Positions 27,055 through 38,707 of a stretch of DNA of 64,000 nucleotides are shown here, piece by piece. The first letter of the stretch is position 1; every line of letters begins with the position of its first letter. Made by a program: the position numbers and the translations under genes. This DNA is from Comamonas endophytica (GTDB taxonomy: Bacteria; Pseudomonadota; Gammaproteobacteria; Burkholderiales; Burkholderiaceae_C): NCBI RefSeq assembly GCF_023634805.2, contig NZ_CP106881.1:3625501-3689500 (forward strand), written 5' to 3'. The notes below the pieces were generated by a model that saw only the letters and a program-made list of their open reading frames with translations, made no database searches and had not been told where the DNA came from.

Positions 27055-28479
27055 TCATGCCCTGCCAGTCAGCAAAGGGCTCCATTCATCGCTTCGCGGT
27101 GTGGGCAGCGATGCCGCAGCCGGCGAAGCCGCCGCATCGGCGCCATGCGTCTGCTGCGCCTGCCGCGGCGCGTTGCCGTCCGCGGTGGTCTTCAGGCCCC
27201 ATACCGCTTCGAGGCTGGTGTTGCCCAGCCGCATCGGGGCGATGGCGTTTGTCGCTGCCTGGATGTACTCATCGACGGCCGCCTGGCTCGCAAAGCCAAG
27301 CCGCTGCCCCGCGCCGCCCAACTCTTGCAGGGTGCGCATGCACTGGGTGAATCCAGCGCGGTAAGGCCCCGACAGATAGGTGATCGGCGCATCCTGCGGG
27401 CTGCCGAAGCCCCTGGCGATCAACTCCGCAAGCGTTGCGTAGGAACCGCTGGCGAGCTGGCCCTGCAGGAGGGGTCCTCTGAGTTCCGAATGGGTGGAAA
27501 TGCGATTGGAAAACACCAGGCTCCTCTCCACGTCGGCTGCATCACGGAAAGTCACTTCGAACCTGGAGGCATCGCCCTCGAGCTCCCGCGTGCCCACGAA
27601 GTTGTCGCTGCAGAAAAACCGATCGTGCAGGTTCTTCTTCATCGCCTCCTTGGCTTCGTCGCCATCCACCATCTGATCGACGGTATCGATGACCGCGGCA
27701 TCGCTGTCGCGCGTGCGCAGCAGGTGATCGACGGCGGTGGTGCACGCATGGGCCTGGGTGGTCAACGCGTCGGTCAACACCTGCCGGTCGGGAATCGGGC
27801 AGCGGGCAAGCGTGTGCCTCCCGACAAACAGTTCGACATTTTCGAGGTCGGGAGACAGTTCGACACCGGGGAACACATCGTTGGCGGGCACGCCCAGCTC
27901 TTGCAGGCTGCCGCTGATGAGGCGGAACTTCTCCAGCATGACGCTGGAGGGATGACGGTCGAGGGATCCGGCTTGCCGTTCATTGATCGTGCGGAACTTC
28001 TCGCACAGGGCTGTGCACTCCCTTGCCGGATCCGCGCCATGGCTCGCGTGCAGATGGCTGCCGAATTCCGCCAGCACCACATGGTCTTCGAAATCGGCAA
28101 GGGTCCGCCCGGACTCCACCGGCAGGCTGGCGGCTTGCGCCAGCGTCTCGCCGCCGATCACCATCCGATAGGACCAGGTTTTGCCTTCCTCGTCCTTCTG
28201 CAGGTTCAACTGGCACTGGTCCATGTGTTCAGGGCGCAGGAAGCTGTGCAGCTCCTGGAAGCGCCGCAGCCGCTCGCCATGAGCGCTCGCAGGCGCATTC
28301 ACGGTATTGAACACCTTCTCGATGGCGGCTTTTTTCACGCCGCCCCGGCACCAGTCGACGAAACGGTCGACCAGCCCCATGCGCTGCGCCTCGCCCAGTG
28401 TCTGAGCGCCCCTGATCTGCGCCATGCGGTCGTGGGTCAACATGACATTGTTCAGCCGCACACCCATCGACATGCGCAT
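27055..28479 (-). CDS. Large orphan protein of unknown function
   Basis: 474 residues from ATG28479; ATG28473 (8 bases past GGGAG) and 28467 are alternatives. A longer frame would run into ligA. The protein is soluble, without signal peptide or membrane helices. I do not recognise it with confidence. Residues about 10-60 (RMAQIRGAQTLGEAQRMGLVDRFVDW, CRGGVKKAAIEKVFNTV) resemble, from memory only, the N-terminal region of the enterobacterial type III effectors SopD/SopD2. The C-terminus is Ala/Thr/Ser/Pro-rich. GC content is somewhat lower than in the flanking genes. No secretion system lies in the window. Confidence 0.55.
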   Translation of the reverse strand: MRMSMGVRLNNVMLTHDRMAQIRGAQTLGEAQRMGLVDRFVDWCRGGVKKAAIEKVFNTVNAPASAHGERLRRFQELHSFLRPEHMDQCQLNLQKDEEGKTWSYRMVIGGETLAQAASLPVESGRTLADFEDHVVLAEFGSHLHASHGADPARECTALCEKFRTINERQAGSLDRHPSSVMLEKFRLISGSLQELGVPANDVFPGVELSPDLENVELFVGRHTLARCPIPDRQVLTDALTTQAHACTTAVDHLLRTRDSDAAVIDTVDQMVDGDEAKEAMKKNLHDRFFCSDNFVGTRELEGDASRFEVTFRDAADVERSLVFSNRISTHSELRGPLLQGQLASGSYATLAELIARGFGSPQDAPITYLSGPYRAGFTQCMRTLQELGGAGQRLGFASQAAVDEYIQAATNAIAPMRLGNTSLEAVWGLKTTADGNAPRQAQQTHGADAAASPAAASLPTPRSDEWSPLLTGRA

Positions 28480-28585
28480 CGCTCCCAACCTGGTTTGCCA
28501 CGGATGGGTCCCGATGACCCGTCCAATGCATGTTGGTGGCAGCCCGCCGGCCGGGGTTCCCTGCCCGCCGGCAATGCGCCAGCGC

Positions 28586-30748
<2,163 letters not shown>

Positions 30749-32068
30749 CTAACTGAACAGCCGGCGCGCGAGCATCGAGCCGGCCGACAGCTCGCGGCTG
30801 TCGAGCTGGTCATAGAGATGCTCGAGGTCGGCGGCAATGGGATCGACCACGGAGGCCGGCAGCGGATGGCCGTTCTGGTCGCACAGCACGCCCTCCATGG
30901 CGTGGCACAGCCCGTCGGCCACCTCGCGCAGCCGCGTGAAGGGCTGCTCGCTGCGGTGCACCTGCGGCACGTCGAGGCTCAGCAGCACCTCCAGGATCGC
31001 CGACTGGTCGAGGTCCTCGGCCATCGCGGCCTGGGCGTCGAAGGACAGCACCAGCAGCGGCTGGCCGCCCGCGGCCGAAGGCAGCGCCATGCGGCCCGGC
31101 ATGGACAGGGGCACGAAGCCCAGGCGCGCGGCATTCTGCATGACATAGCCCGGGCTCCACGCGGCCTGGCGCGCGCGCAGCATGAAAGTCAGCTGGGCGT
31201 CGTGCTCGCTGGCGAACTGGTCGAGCTCGCGCGCCCGCGCCACTTCCTGCAGCATGTCGGGCAGGTCGACGGAGCCGCTGACCGCATCGGCGAAAGCCTG
31301 GGCCTTGGCGGCGAACTCGGAGAACTCGATCTCGTTGAGCGCGCCCACGCGATTGGCCAGCTGCACCCCGGCCTGGAAGGCGGTGTAGCGCGAGCCGGCC
31401 TGCAGCGGCTCCCACTGGCGCGTGGTCTGGTTCAGGCCCTCGATGCGAAAGGGCTTGCTGCCCGCGCGCCGCGTCGTGGGCTGCACCTGCAGCGCGCCCT
31501 CGCCGGGGATCACATGCTCGGGCTGGATCGGGGCGATCGCGTCGATGAGCGCGTCGAGGCTGGGGCGGCGCTCGGGGGGAATGGGGGCGGGCGCGGGCGT
31601 GGCCTGCGCCGCTTCGGCCGGCGCCGCGGCAGGGATGCCATGCGCCAGGGCGGCATCGGACAACCCGCCATTGGACGCCTCGTCTACTGGCGCTGCGCCA
31701 TGGGGCGCGCCGCCATGGGGCGCGCCGCCATGGGGCGCAGGCGCGCCATCGAGTGCGGGCTCCTGGCGCGCCGCAGGCGCGGGCACCGGCGCGGGCACCG
31801 GCGCGTAGTCATGCACCTGGGCCTGGGCCAGCGGCATTACCTGCGGCCCGACCGGCTCGGGCTGCTGCCCGCCATGCGACAGGTCCAGCGCGGGCTCGTG
31901 GCGTTCGGTCAGGTTGTAGGGCTGGTGGTGCCCCGGCAGGCCGCTCTCGTCTTCCTCGGGCTGCGCGCGCTTGGGCGCGTTGCGCCGCGCGGACCAGCTG
32001 TTGTAGGCGACGATCAATGCCAGCAGCACGACGCCAAGGATGGCCAGACTGATTTGCAAGGTACTCAT
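30749..32068 (-). CDS. zipA: Cell division protein ZipA
   Basis: 439 residues from ATG32068; an ATG two codons upstream (32074) is possible. ZipA tethers FtsZ to the inner membrane. One N-terminal transmembrane helix (LQISLAILGVVLLALIVAY) precedes a basic patch (SARRNAPKRA). A long Pro/Ala/Gly/His-rich flexible linker follows, then the FtsZ-binding C-domain (about 300-439, with FMLRARQAAWSPGYVMQNAARLGF, GRMALPS, LVLSFDAQAAMAED). The linker contains PHGGA repeats from a 15-base tandem repeat at 31698-31741. It sits 22 bases downstream of smc, an order conserved in Burkholderiales. Confidence 0.88.
   Translation of the reverse strand: MSTLQISLAILGVVLLALIVAYNSWSARRNAPKRAQPEEDESGLPGHHQPYNLTERHEPALDLSHGGQQPEPVGPQVMPLAQAQVHDYAPVPAPVPAPAARQEPALDGAPAPHGGAPHGGAPHGAAPVDEASNGGLSDAALAHGIPAAAPAEAAQATPAPAPIPPERRPSLDALIDAIAPIQPEHVIPGEGALQVQPTTRRAGSKPFRIEGLNQTTRQWEPLQAGSRYTAFQAGVQLANRVGALNEIEFSEFAAKAQAFADAVSGSVDLPDMLQEVARARELDQFASEHDAQLTFMLRARQAAWSPGYVMQNAARLGFVPLSMPGRMALPSAAGGQPLLVLSFDAQAAMAEDLDQSAILEVLLSLDVPQVHRSEQPFTRLREVADGLCHAMEGVLCDQNGHPLPASVVDPIAADLEHLYDQLDSRELSAGSMLARRLFS
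31698..31741. repeat. 15-bp tandem repeat inside zipA linker
   Basis: Three head-to-tail copies of CCATGGGGCGCGCCG, the last degenerate, encode PHGGA units in the ZipA linker. Unit-number changes keep the reading frame and would only alter linker length. Confidence 0.8.
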
Positions 32069-32090
32069 GTGCATCCAGGAAATAAGGGTT

Positions 32091-35000
32091 TCAGACTGCC
32101 TCGGCCATGTGCAGGGCCGACTCCATATCCACTGCCACGATGCGCGACACGCCCTGCTCCTGCATTGTCACGCCAATCAGCTGCTGGGCCATCTCCATCG
32201 CGATCTTGTTGTGACTAATGAACAGGAACTGGGTTCCGCGGCTCATGCTCGACACCAGCTTGGCGTAGCGCTCGGTATTGGCGTCGTCCAGCGGCGCATC
32301 GACTTCGTCCAGCAGGCAGAACGGCGCCGGGTTGAGCTGGAAGATCGCGAACACCAGCGCGATGGCGGTGAGCGCCTTCTCGCCGCCCGACAGCAGGTGG
32401 ATGGTCTGGTTCTTCTTGCCCGGCGGCTGCGCGATGACCTGCACGCCCGAGTCGAGGATCTCGTCGCCGGTGATCACCAGCTTGGCCTGGCCGCCGCCGA
32501 ACAGCTCGGGGAACATGCTGCCGAAATGCCGGTTGACGGTGTCAAAGGTGCCGGACAGCAGGTCGCGCGTCTCGGCATCGATGCGGCGGATGGCGTCTTC
32601 CAGGGTGTTCATCGCCGCCGTCAGGTCCTGCATCTGCGCGTCGAGGAACAGCTTGCGCTCGCTGGCGGCATTGAGCTCGTCGAGCGCCGCCAGGTTGACC
32701 GCGCCCAGCGCCGCGATCTCGCGGTGCAGCCGGTCGATCTCGCCCTGCATGCCAGGAATGCGCACATTGCCCTCGGCAATGGACTGCGCCAGCGCCGCCA
32801 GGTCGGCCTGCGCATCGGCCAGCAGGCCGTTGTATTGCTCCAGGCCCAGGCGCGCGGCCTGCTCCTTGAGCTGGAATTCGGTGATCCGCTGGCGCAGCGG
32901 CTCCAGGGCCTTTTCCAGCTGCTGGCGACGCTCGTCGCTGCCGCGCAGGCGGTTGGTGAGCTCGTCGTATTCGCTGCGGCGCGCGCCCACGTCCTGCTCG
33001 CGCTCCATCTTCAGCGCCAGCGCGTCCTGCAGCCCGCCCTGGGCCGCGGCGTCGTTCAGGCGCGACTGCTCGTCCTGCGCGCGCTGCTGCTCATCGGCCA
33101 GCGCGCGCATCTGCTGCGCCGCGGTGTCGATGCTGCGGCTGAGCTCGGCGCGCCGCGCCTGCAGGCTGCGCTGCGAGAAGGTCGCTTCCTGCGCCTGGCG
33201 CTCGAGCGCGCGCAGCTGCTCGCGCGACTCGTTCAGGCGGCGCTCGGCTTCGAGCACCCGGTCGCCAAGCTGCGCGTGGCGCTCCTGGCTGTCGGCGAGC
33301 TGCATGTCGAGCTCCTCGAAGCGTGCCTCGGCGGCAACCCGGCGCTCCTCGATGTCGCCGAGCTGGGCCTCGACCTCTTCCAGGTCGGCGCCGATCTGGG
33401 CACTGCGCGCGCGTGCCTGCTCGGCCAGCTGGGTCAGGCGCAGCACCTCCACCTGCAGGCCATGGGCTGCGTTCCTTGCCTCGCCCGCCTCGCGGCGCGC
33501 GGCGATCAGCCGCTGCGAGGCATCGGCATAGGCGCTTTCGGCCCGCACCAGCGCGCTGCGCGACTCGTCGCTGATCAGCGCCTGGGCCCGGGTTTCCTTT
33601 TCCAGATGCTCGATTTCCTGGGCGCGCGCAAGCAGTCCGGACTGCTCCGAGTCCTGCGCATAGAAGCCCACGCTGTGCGCGGTGACCGCATGGCCGCTGG
33701 GCGCGTAAATGACATCGCCGGGCTGCAGCGCGGCGCGCCGGTCGAGGGCGGCATCGAGCGTGGGCGCGGTGTAGCAGCCCTGCAGCCAATCCGTGAGCAC
33801 CGCCTGCAGGCCGGCGTCGCTCACGCGCAGCAGCGATGACAGGGGCGCCAGGCCACTGGCGTGGGGCTGGGGCGCAGCGCCTGGATGGGTATCGGCAGTG
33901 CTGTAGAAAGCCATGCGCGCGGGCGGCGCGTCCTGCGCGCCCGCCCCCAGGAAGCCGCGCACCATGTCGAGCCGGCCCACCGACAGCGCCCCCATGCGCT
34001 CGCGCAGCGCGGCCTCGAGCGCATTCTCCCAGCCGGGCTCCACGCCCAGGCGCGTCCACAGCCCCGGCAGGCCGTCAAGGCCATGCTTGGCCAGCCAGGG
34101 CTGGAGCTTGCCGTCGGTCTTGAGCTTTTCCTGCAGCGCCTTGAGCGCTTCCATGCGCGCCGCCAATTCCGCCTGGCGCGCGCCTTCGGTGTTGACCGCC
34201 TGCTGGCGCGCGCGCCGCTCCTCGTCGAGCTGGGGCACGCTGTCCTGCAGTTCCTGCAGCTGGGCCTCGGCGATCTCGGCGCTTTCCTGGGCTTGCTCGA
34301 GCTGGCCGCGCAGCGCGTTCAGCCGGGCCTCGTCGGGCACCGCCAGCGCATTGCGGTCGGCGCGCAGGCGTTCGTCGCGCGCCTGGAACTGGCGCTCCTG
34401 CTCGCCCAGGCTGCGCTGCTCGGCGGCCAGCACCTGGATCTGCTGCTGCACCTGCACCACCTGGGCGCGCTGGGCGCTCTCGCCCTGCTGCGCCTGGCGC
34501 AATGCGTCCTCCAGATCGGGCAGGCGCAGCGACTGCTCCTCGAGCTGCGCGGCCAGCATCTCGGCCTGCTCCTCGGCATCCATGCCCGCGCCCTCGAGGT
34601 TCTCTATCTCGACCTCGGCGTCCTCGCGCCGCCGCGCCCAGTCGGCGATCTGCTCAGCGAGCTGCGCCAGCCGCTGCTGCACGCGCTGGCGGCCCTCGAC
34701 CACGTAACGGATCTCGGCCTCGAGCTTGCCGACCTCGGCCGTGGCCTCGTAGAGCCGGCCCTGCGCCTGGTTGACGGCATCACCCGCCGTGTAGTGCGCC
34801 TGGCGGATGGTTTCCAGCTCGGCCTCGATGTGCCGCAGCTCGGCCATGCGCGCCTCGAGGTCGTTGACGGCCTGCAGGCCCTCGACGCGTATCTTGTCCT
34901 GCTCGGCCTCGGATTCGGCGCGCTTGAGGAACCACAGCTGCTGCTGCTTGAGCGTCACGCTGCCCTGCAGCTTGTGGTACTGGGCCGCGACCTCGGCCTG

Positions 35001-35630
35001 CTTCTCCAGCTTCTCGAGGTTGGCGTTGAGCTCGCGCAGGATGTCCTCGACACGCGTCAGGTTCTCGCGCGTGTCCGACAGCCGGTTCTCGGTTTCGCGC
35101 CGGCGCTCCTTGTACTTGGAGACGCCCGCCGCTTCCTCCAGGAACAGCCGCAGCTCCTCGGGCCGCGACTCGATGATGCGGCTGATGGTGCCCTGGCCGA
35201 TGATCGCGTAGGCGCGCGGGCCCAGGCCGGTGCCGAGGAACACGTCCTGCACGTCGCGCCGGCGCACCGGCTGGTTGTTGATGAAGTAGCTGCTGTTGCC
35301 GTCGCGCGTGAGCACGCGCTTGACGGCGATCTCGCCGTACTGGCCCCACTGCCCGCCCGCGCGGTGGTCGCTGTTGTCGAACACCAGCTCCACGCTGGCG
35401 CGGCTCGCGGGCTTGCGCTGCGTGGTGCCGTTGAAGATCACGTCCTGCATCGACTCGCCGCGCAGCTCGCTGGCCTTGCTCTCGCCCAGCACCCAGCGCA
35501 CCGCATCCATGATATTGGACTTGCCGCAGCCATTGGGCCCGACCACGCCGACCAGCTGCCCGGGCAGCAGGAAATTGGTCGGCTCGGCAAAGGACTTGAA
35601 GCCGGACAGCTTGATCGAGTTAAGGCGCAC
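32091..35630 (-). CDS. smc: Chromosome partition protein Smc
   Basis: 1179 residues. Structural maintenance of chromosomes ATPase, acting with ScpA/ScpB to organise the nucleoid. N-terminal head: LNSIKLSGFKSFAEPTNFLL and Walker A VGPNGCGKSNIMDAVRWVLGE. Long coiled coils (about 170-500 and 670-1000) flank the hinge (about 520-650, GLPGLWTRLGVEPGWENALEAAL). C-terminal head: signature HLLSGGEKALTAIALVFAIF, Walker B PFCLLDEVDAPLDDANTERY, and LFISHNKIAMEMAQQLIGVTMQEQGVSR. First gene of smc-zipA-ligA. Confidence 0.97.
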   Translation of the reverse strand: MRLNSIKLSGFKSFAEPTNFLLPGQLVGVVGPNGCGKSNIMDAVRWVLGESKASELRGESMQDVIFNGTTQRKPASRASVELVFDNSDHRAGGQWGQYGEIAVKRVLTRDGNSSYFINNQPVRRRDVQDVFLGTGLGPRAYAIIGQGTISRIIESRPEELRLFLEEAAGVSKYKERRRETENRLSDTRENLTRVEDILRELNANLEKLEKQAEVAAQYHKLQGSVTLKQQQLWFLKRAESEAEQDKIRVEGLQAVNDLEARMAELRHIEAELETIRQAHYTAGDAVNQAQGRLYEATAEVGKLEAEIRYVVEGRQRVQQRLAQLAEQIADWARRREDAEVEIENLEGAGMDAEEQAEMLAAQLEEQSLRLPDLEDALRQAQQGESAQRAQVVQVQQQIQVLAAEQRSLGEQERQFQARDERLRADRNALAVPDEARLNALRGQLEQAQESAEIAEAQLQELQDSVPQLDEERRARQQAVNTEGARQAELAARMEALKALQEKLKTDGKLQPWLAKHGLDGLPGLWTRLGVEPGWENALEAALRERMGALSVGRLDMVRGFLGAGAQDAPPARMAFYSTADTHPGAAPQPHASGLAPLSSLLRVSDAGLQAVLTDWLQGCYTAPTLDAALDRRAALQPGDVIYAPSGHAVTAHSVGFYAQDSEQSGLLARAQEIEHLEKETRAQALISDESRSALVRAESAYADASQRLIAARREAGEARNAAHGLQVEVLRLTQLAEQARARSAQIGADLEEVEAQLGDIEERRVAAEARFEELDMQLADSQERHAQLGDRVLEAERRLNESREQLRALERQAQEATFSQRSLQARRAELSRSIDTAAQQMRALADEQQRAQDEQSRLNDAAAQGGLQDALALKMEREQDVGARRSEYDELTNRLRGSDERRQQLEKALEPLRQRITEFQLKEQAARLGLEQYNGLLADAQADLAALAQSIAEGNVRIPGMQGEIDRLHREIAALGAVNLAALDELNAASERKLFLDAQMQDLTAAMNTLEDAIRRIDAETRDLLSGTFDTVNRHFGSMFPELFGGGQAKLVITGDEILDSGVQVIAQPPGKKNQTIHLLSGGEKALTAIALVFAIFQLNPAPFCLLDEVDAPLDDANTERYAKLVSSMSRGTQFLFISHNKIAMEMAQQLIGVTMQEQGVSRIVAVDMESALHMAEAV

Positions 35631-35735
35631 GGAGGTGGAGTGACAGCTTCATGGAACAGGCCTGAATGATACCGTGCCCGCCCCAGCCGCAAGCGCAGGC
35701 GCGTGCAGCTTTTGGCCGGGCATGCCGGTGCCGAT

Positions 35736-36068
35736 TCACGCGCCGCGCGGCGCAAACGCGATGATGCACATTCCCGCCAGCGCGACGCACGCGCCCAGCA
35801 GGTCCCAGCGCGTGGGCTGCACCCCGTCCACCAGCCACAGCCAGAGCAGCGCCACGGCCACGTACACCCCGCCATAGGCCGCATAGACGCGGCCCGAGGC
35901 ATCGGGGTGCAGCGTCAGCAGCCAGACAAAAACCGCCAGGCTGGCGCCCGCGGGCAGCAGCAGCCAGGCGCCGTGGCCGTGGCGCAGCCAGAGCCAGGGA
36001 AGGTAGCAGCCGACGATCTCGGCCACCGCGGTGGCCGCAAACAGCAGCAGGGTCTTGATCTCAGGCAT
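35736..36068 (-). CDS. UPF0060/YnfA-type small membrane protein
   Basis: 110 residues from ATG36068 ([23 protein letters not shown]); a TTG three codons earlier is less likely. Four hydrophobic segments span the protein. The family motif [14 protein letters not shown], with [20 protein letters not shown] and [19 protein letters not shown], is clear. Members resemble small multidrug resistance (SMR/EamA) exporters; function is unproven. It ends 105 bases before smc begins. The EAL gene stop lies 28 bases upstream on the same strand. Confidence 0.88.
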   Translation of the reverse strand: MPEIKTLLLFAATAVAEIVGCYLPWLWLRHGHGAWLLLPAGASLAVFVWLLTLHPDASGRVYAAYGGVYVAVALLWLWLVDGVQPTRWDLLGACVALAGMCIIAFAPRGA

Positions 36069-36095
36069 GAAAGACAAGCGATGCGACGACGGCGC

Positions 36096-38552
36096 TCAGG
36101 CCGTCTGCCTTTCGCGGCGCACCAGGGTCTCGAGCTGCGCCACGGGCACCGGCGGGCTCAGCAGATAGCCCTGCCAGGCATGGCAGCCATGCTCGTGCAG
36201 GAACGCGCGTTGCGCCTCGGTCTCCACCCCCTCGGCAATGACCCGCAAGCCCAGGCTCATGCCCAGCGCGACGATGGTCTTGGCGATCGCCGCGTCGTTG
36301 GGGTCGGTCAGCACGTCGCGCACGAAGCTCTGGTCGATCTTGAGCTGGTCGAGCGGCAGCCGCTTGAGGTAGGCCAGCGAGGAATAGCCGGTGCCGAAGT
36401 CGTCCAGGGAGAAGCCCACGCCATGCTGCTTGAGCTGCACCATCTTGGCGATGGTGTCGTCGATATCGGTCAGCAGCAGCCCCTCGGTGAGCTCGAGCTT
36501 CAGACGCGAGGGCGGCGCGCCGGTGACCGCCAGCGCCGCCAGCACCTGGTCGACGAACTGCGCCTGGTAGAACTGGCGCGGGCTGACGTTCACCGCCACC
36601 ACCAGCTCCGACAGCGCCGGATCCTGCGCCCAGCGGGCGAGCTGCTCGCAGGCGGTGCGCAACACCCACTCGCCCAGCGGCACGATCAGGCCGCTTTCCT
36701 CGGCCAGCGGAATGAAGTTCGCGGGCGAGACAAAGCCCTTGCCCGGATGGCGCCAGCGCACCAGGCCCTCGGCGCCGATGATGCTGCCGTCCTCGACCTG
36801 CGGCTGGAAGAACAGCTCGAACTGCTGCTGGGCCAGACCGGTGCGCAGGTCCTGCTCCAGCGTCGCGCGCTCGCGCACCACCTGCTGCATGCGCGGATCG
36901 AAGAACTGCAGAGTGTCGCGCCCGGCCTTCTTGGCCTGGTACATGGCCAGGTCGGCGCGGCGCAGGAGCTCGTCCACGGTATCGTCGAGCCCCTGGAAGA
37001 TGGTGGCGCCGATGCTCACCGTGGCATGGCAGTCCTGACCGTCGTCGAGCACATAGGGCTGGCGCAGCGCCCGCAGAATGGTCTGGCCGACCTCCTGGGC
37101 CATGGCGGCGGCCTGCACCGGGTCCTCGCCCAGGTCCTCGAGCACCACGACGAATTCGTCGCCGCCCTGGCGCCCCACGGTGTGCGCCCCGTCGACGGCC
37201 TCGCGCAGCCGCGTCGCGACCTGGCGCAGCAGCGCGTCGCCCTGGTCGTGGCCGCGCGTCTCGTTGAGCGTCTTGAAGTTGTCCACGTCCAGCATCAGCA
37301 GCGCACCCGAGCGCTGGCGCCGCGCGCCCGCGCCCAGCGCCTGCTGCAGGCGGTCGAGCAGCAGCCGGCGGTTGGGCAGCTGCGTCAGCAGGTCATAGAA
37401 CGCGAGGTAGCGGATCTCCTCCTCGGCCGCCTTGCGCTGGCTCAGGTCTTCCAGCGTGATCAGGTACTGGCCGTCCATGGCCACGCCGCCGATCTCCACC
37501 GTGCGCAGGCGGCCGTCGTGGCAGACGATGCGGTACTCGGCGGGCTGGAGATTGCCGTCGAGGGCGCGTGCGCGCATCTTGGCTTTCTGCAGCTGCTCGC
37601 AGGCCTGTGCGCGCGCGCGGTCATCGGGATAGGTGGCGGCCCACCAGTCGCTCACGGTGGGCGCATCGGCTTCGGTATAGCCGCAAGTGGACACGAAGCG
37701 GTCGTTGCGGTAGACGATGTCGCCTTCCTCGCTGACGATGGCCAGCCCCACCGGCAGACGCTGCAGCACCGCACGCAGGCGTTCCTCGTTTTCGCGGTGA
37801 TGCTGCTCGAGACGCCGGCGTTCGGTGACATCCTGCACCACGCCCAGGTTCAGCGACTGGCCGCGCGGGCCCCGGCCAATGGAGGAAGCGGTTTCCTCCA
37901 CCCAGATGATCGAGCCGTCGCTGCGGATCAGGCGCAGCTCGTGCTGGTACTCCTGCATTTCCCCCCGGCCCAGCCGCTGCATCAGCGATGCGTGCTCGGC
38001 GCGGTCGCCAGGGTGGATGAATTCGCTGAAATGCCGCCCCGGCAGGACATCGAGCGGCAGCCCCAGCAGGCTGGCATAGCGCTGATTGACCTGCTCGAAG
38101 GCCCCGGTTTCGGCATCGAGCTGGACCACGCCCACCGCGGCCTGGTTGAAAAGTGCCTGGATGCGCTGGTCGCTGTGCAGCGCCGTGGCCTGCATGCGCT
38201 CTTGCTCCCATGCGTGCTGGCGCCGGCGCAGGTACCAGTAAGTGGCTGCCGCCAGCAGCAGCGATGCCAGCCCGCCGCCAGCCATCACCAGCCAGGGCAG
38301 CGCCGACTGCCGCGGCGCGGGCGGAGGCTTGGCCGGGCCGGCAGTGGCCACCGGAGCCGGCGCCGCAGCCGCCCATGCGCTGCCAAAGGCGGCAACGGGC
38401 TGCGCCGGAGCGGCGGCAGTGCCTGCCGCATGCGGCGTGCGCATCAACGCCAGGCCTGCGCCGGCGCTCAAGGAGACTCCCAGGACAAGGACCACCACCG
38501 CAGGCACAAGAATGCGTTGCTTTTTCGACAGGCCCGTAATGTGAAAAGTCAT
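36096..38552 (-). CDS. Membrane-bound PAS-PAS-GGDEF-EAL cyclic-di-GMP enzyme
   Basis: 818 residues from ATG38552. Two hydrophobic segments (about 14-37 and 86-108) flank an Ala/Pro-rich periplasmic loop. Two PAS domains follow (ALFNQAAVGVVQLDAETGAFEQVNQRY and AVLQRLPVGLAIVSEEGDIVYRNDRFV), then GGDEF with an intact GRQGGDEFVVV, then EAL with EGLVRWRHP (EGL for EAL, catalytic Glu kept), NVSPRQF, ELTEGLLL, DDFGTGYSSLAYLKRLPLDQLKIDQSFV and AEGVET. Both synthase and phosphodiesterase motifs look intact, so either activity is possible. It is a membrane sensor with unknown ligand. The preceding 150-base gap should hold its promoter. Confidence 0.92.
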   Translation of the reverse strand: MTFHITGLSKKQRILVPAVVVLVLGVSLSAGAGLALMRTPHAAGTAAAPAQPVAAFGSAWAAAAPAPVATAGPAKPPPAPRQSALPWLVMAGGGLASLLLAAATYWYLRRRQHAWEQERMQATALHSDQRIQALFNQAAVGVVQLDAETGAFEQVNQRYASLLGLPLDVLPGRHFSEFIHPGDRAEHASLMQRLGRGEMQEYQHELRLIRSDGSIIWVEETASSIGRGPRGQSLNLGVVQDVTERRRLEQHHRENEERLRAVLQRLPVGLAIVSEEGDIVYRNDRFVSTCGYTEADAPTVSDWWAATYPDDRARAQACEQLQKAKMRARALDGNLQPAEYRIVCHDGRLRTVEIGGVAMDGQYLITLEDLSQRKAAEEEIRYLAFYDLLTQLPNRRLLLDRLQQALGAGARRQRSGALLMLDVDNFKTLNETRGHDQGDALLRQVATRLREAVDGAHTVGRQGGDEFVVVLEDLGEDPVQAAAMAQEVGQTILRALRQPYVLDDGQDCHATVSIGATIFQGLDDTVDELLRRADLAMYQAKKAGRDTLQFFDPRMQQVVRERATLEQDLRTGLAQQQFELFFQPQVEDGSIIGAEGLVRWRHPGKGFVSPANFIPLAEESGLIVPLGEWVLRTACEQLARWAQDPALSELVVAVNVSPRQFYQAQFVDQVLAALAVTGAPPSRLKLELTEGLLLTDIDDTIAKMVQLKQHGVGFSLDDFGTGYSSLAYLKRLPLDQLKIDQSFVRDVLTDPNDAAIAKTIVALGMSLGLRVIAEGVETEAQRAFLHEHGCHAWQGYLLSPPVPVAQLETLVRRERQTA

Positions 38553-38707
38553 GGGAACATAAGCGCGCCGTGGCAATCCTGCTGGTTCACAACGTCAAAC
38601 GATTAAAGAAGCTATGAATCCAATAGCAGGCCGAGCATAGCTGCTTTTTGCTTCGCTACTCGTCAGACACCATCGATTTCCGGGTGTTGCAACGTGGGCT
38701 TGCCCGT

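Noticed and set aside
35703..38606. 967-codon open frame antisense to the GGDEF/EAL gene
   Set aside because: No domain similarity; the opposite strand carries PAS, GGDEF and EAL motifs across the same bases.
38600..38660. Short AGCAG/CTGCT stem followed by T5 near 38.65 kb as a terminator
   Set aside because: The T-run is on the plus strand, but both flanking genes are transcribed on the minus strand; the stem is only five pairs.
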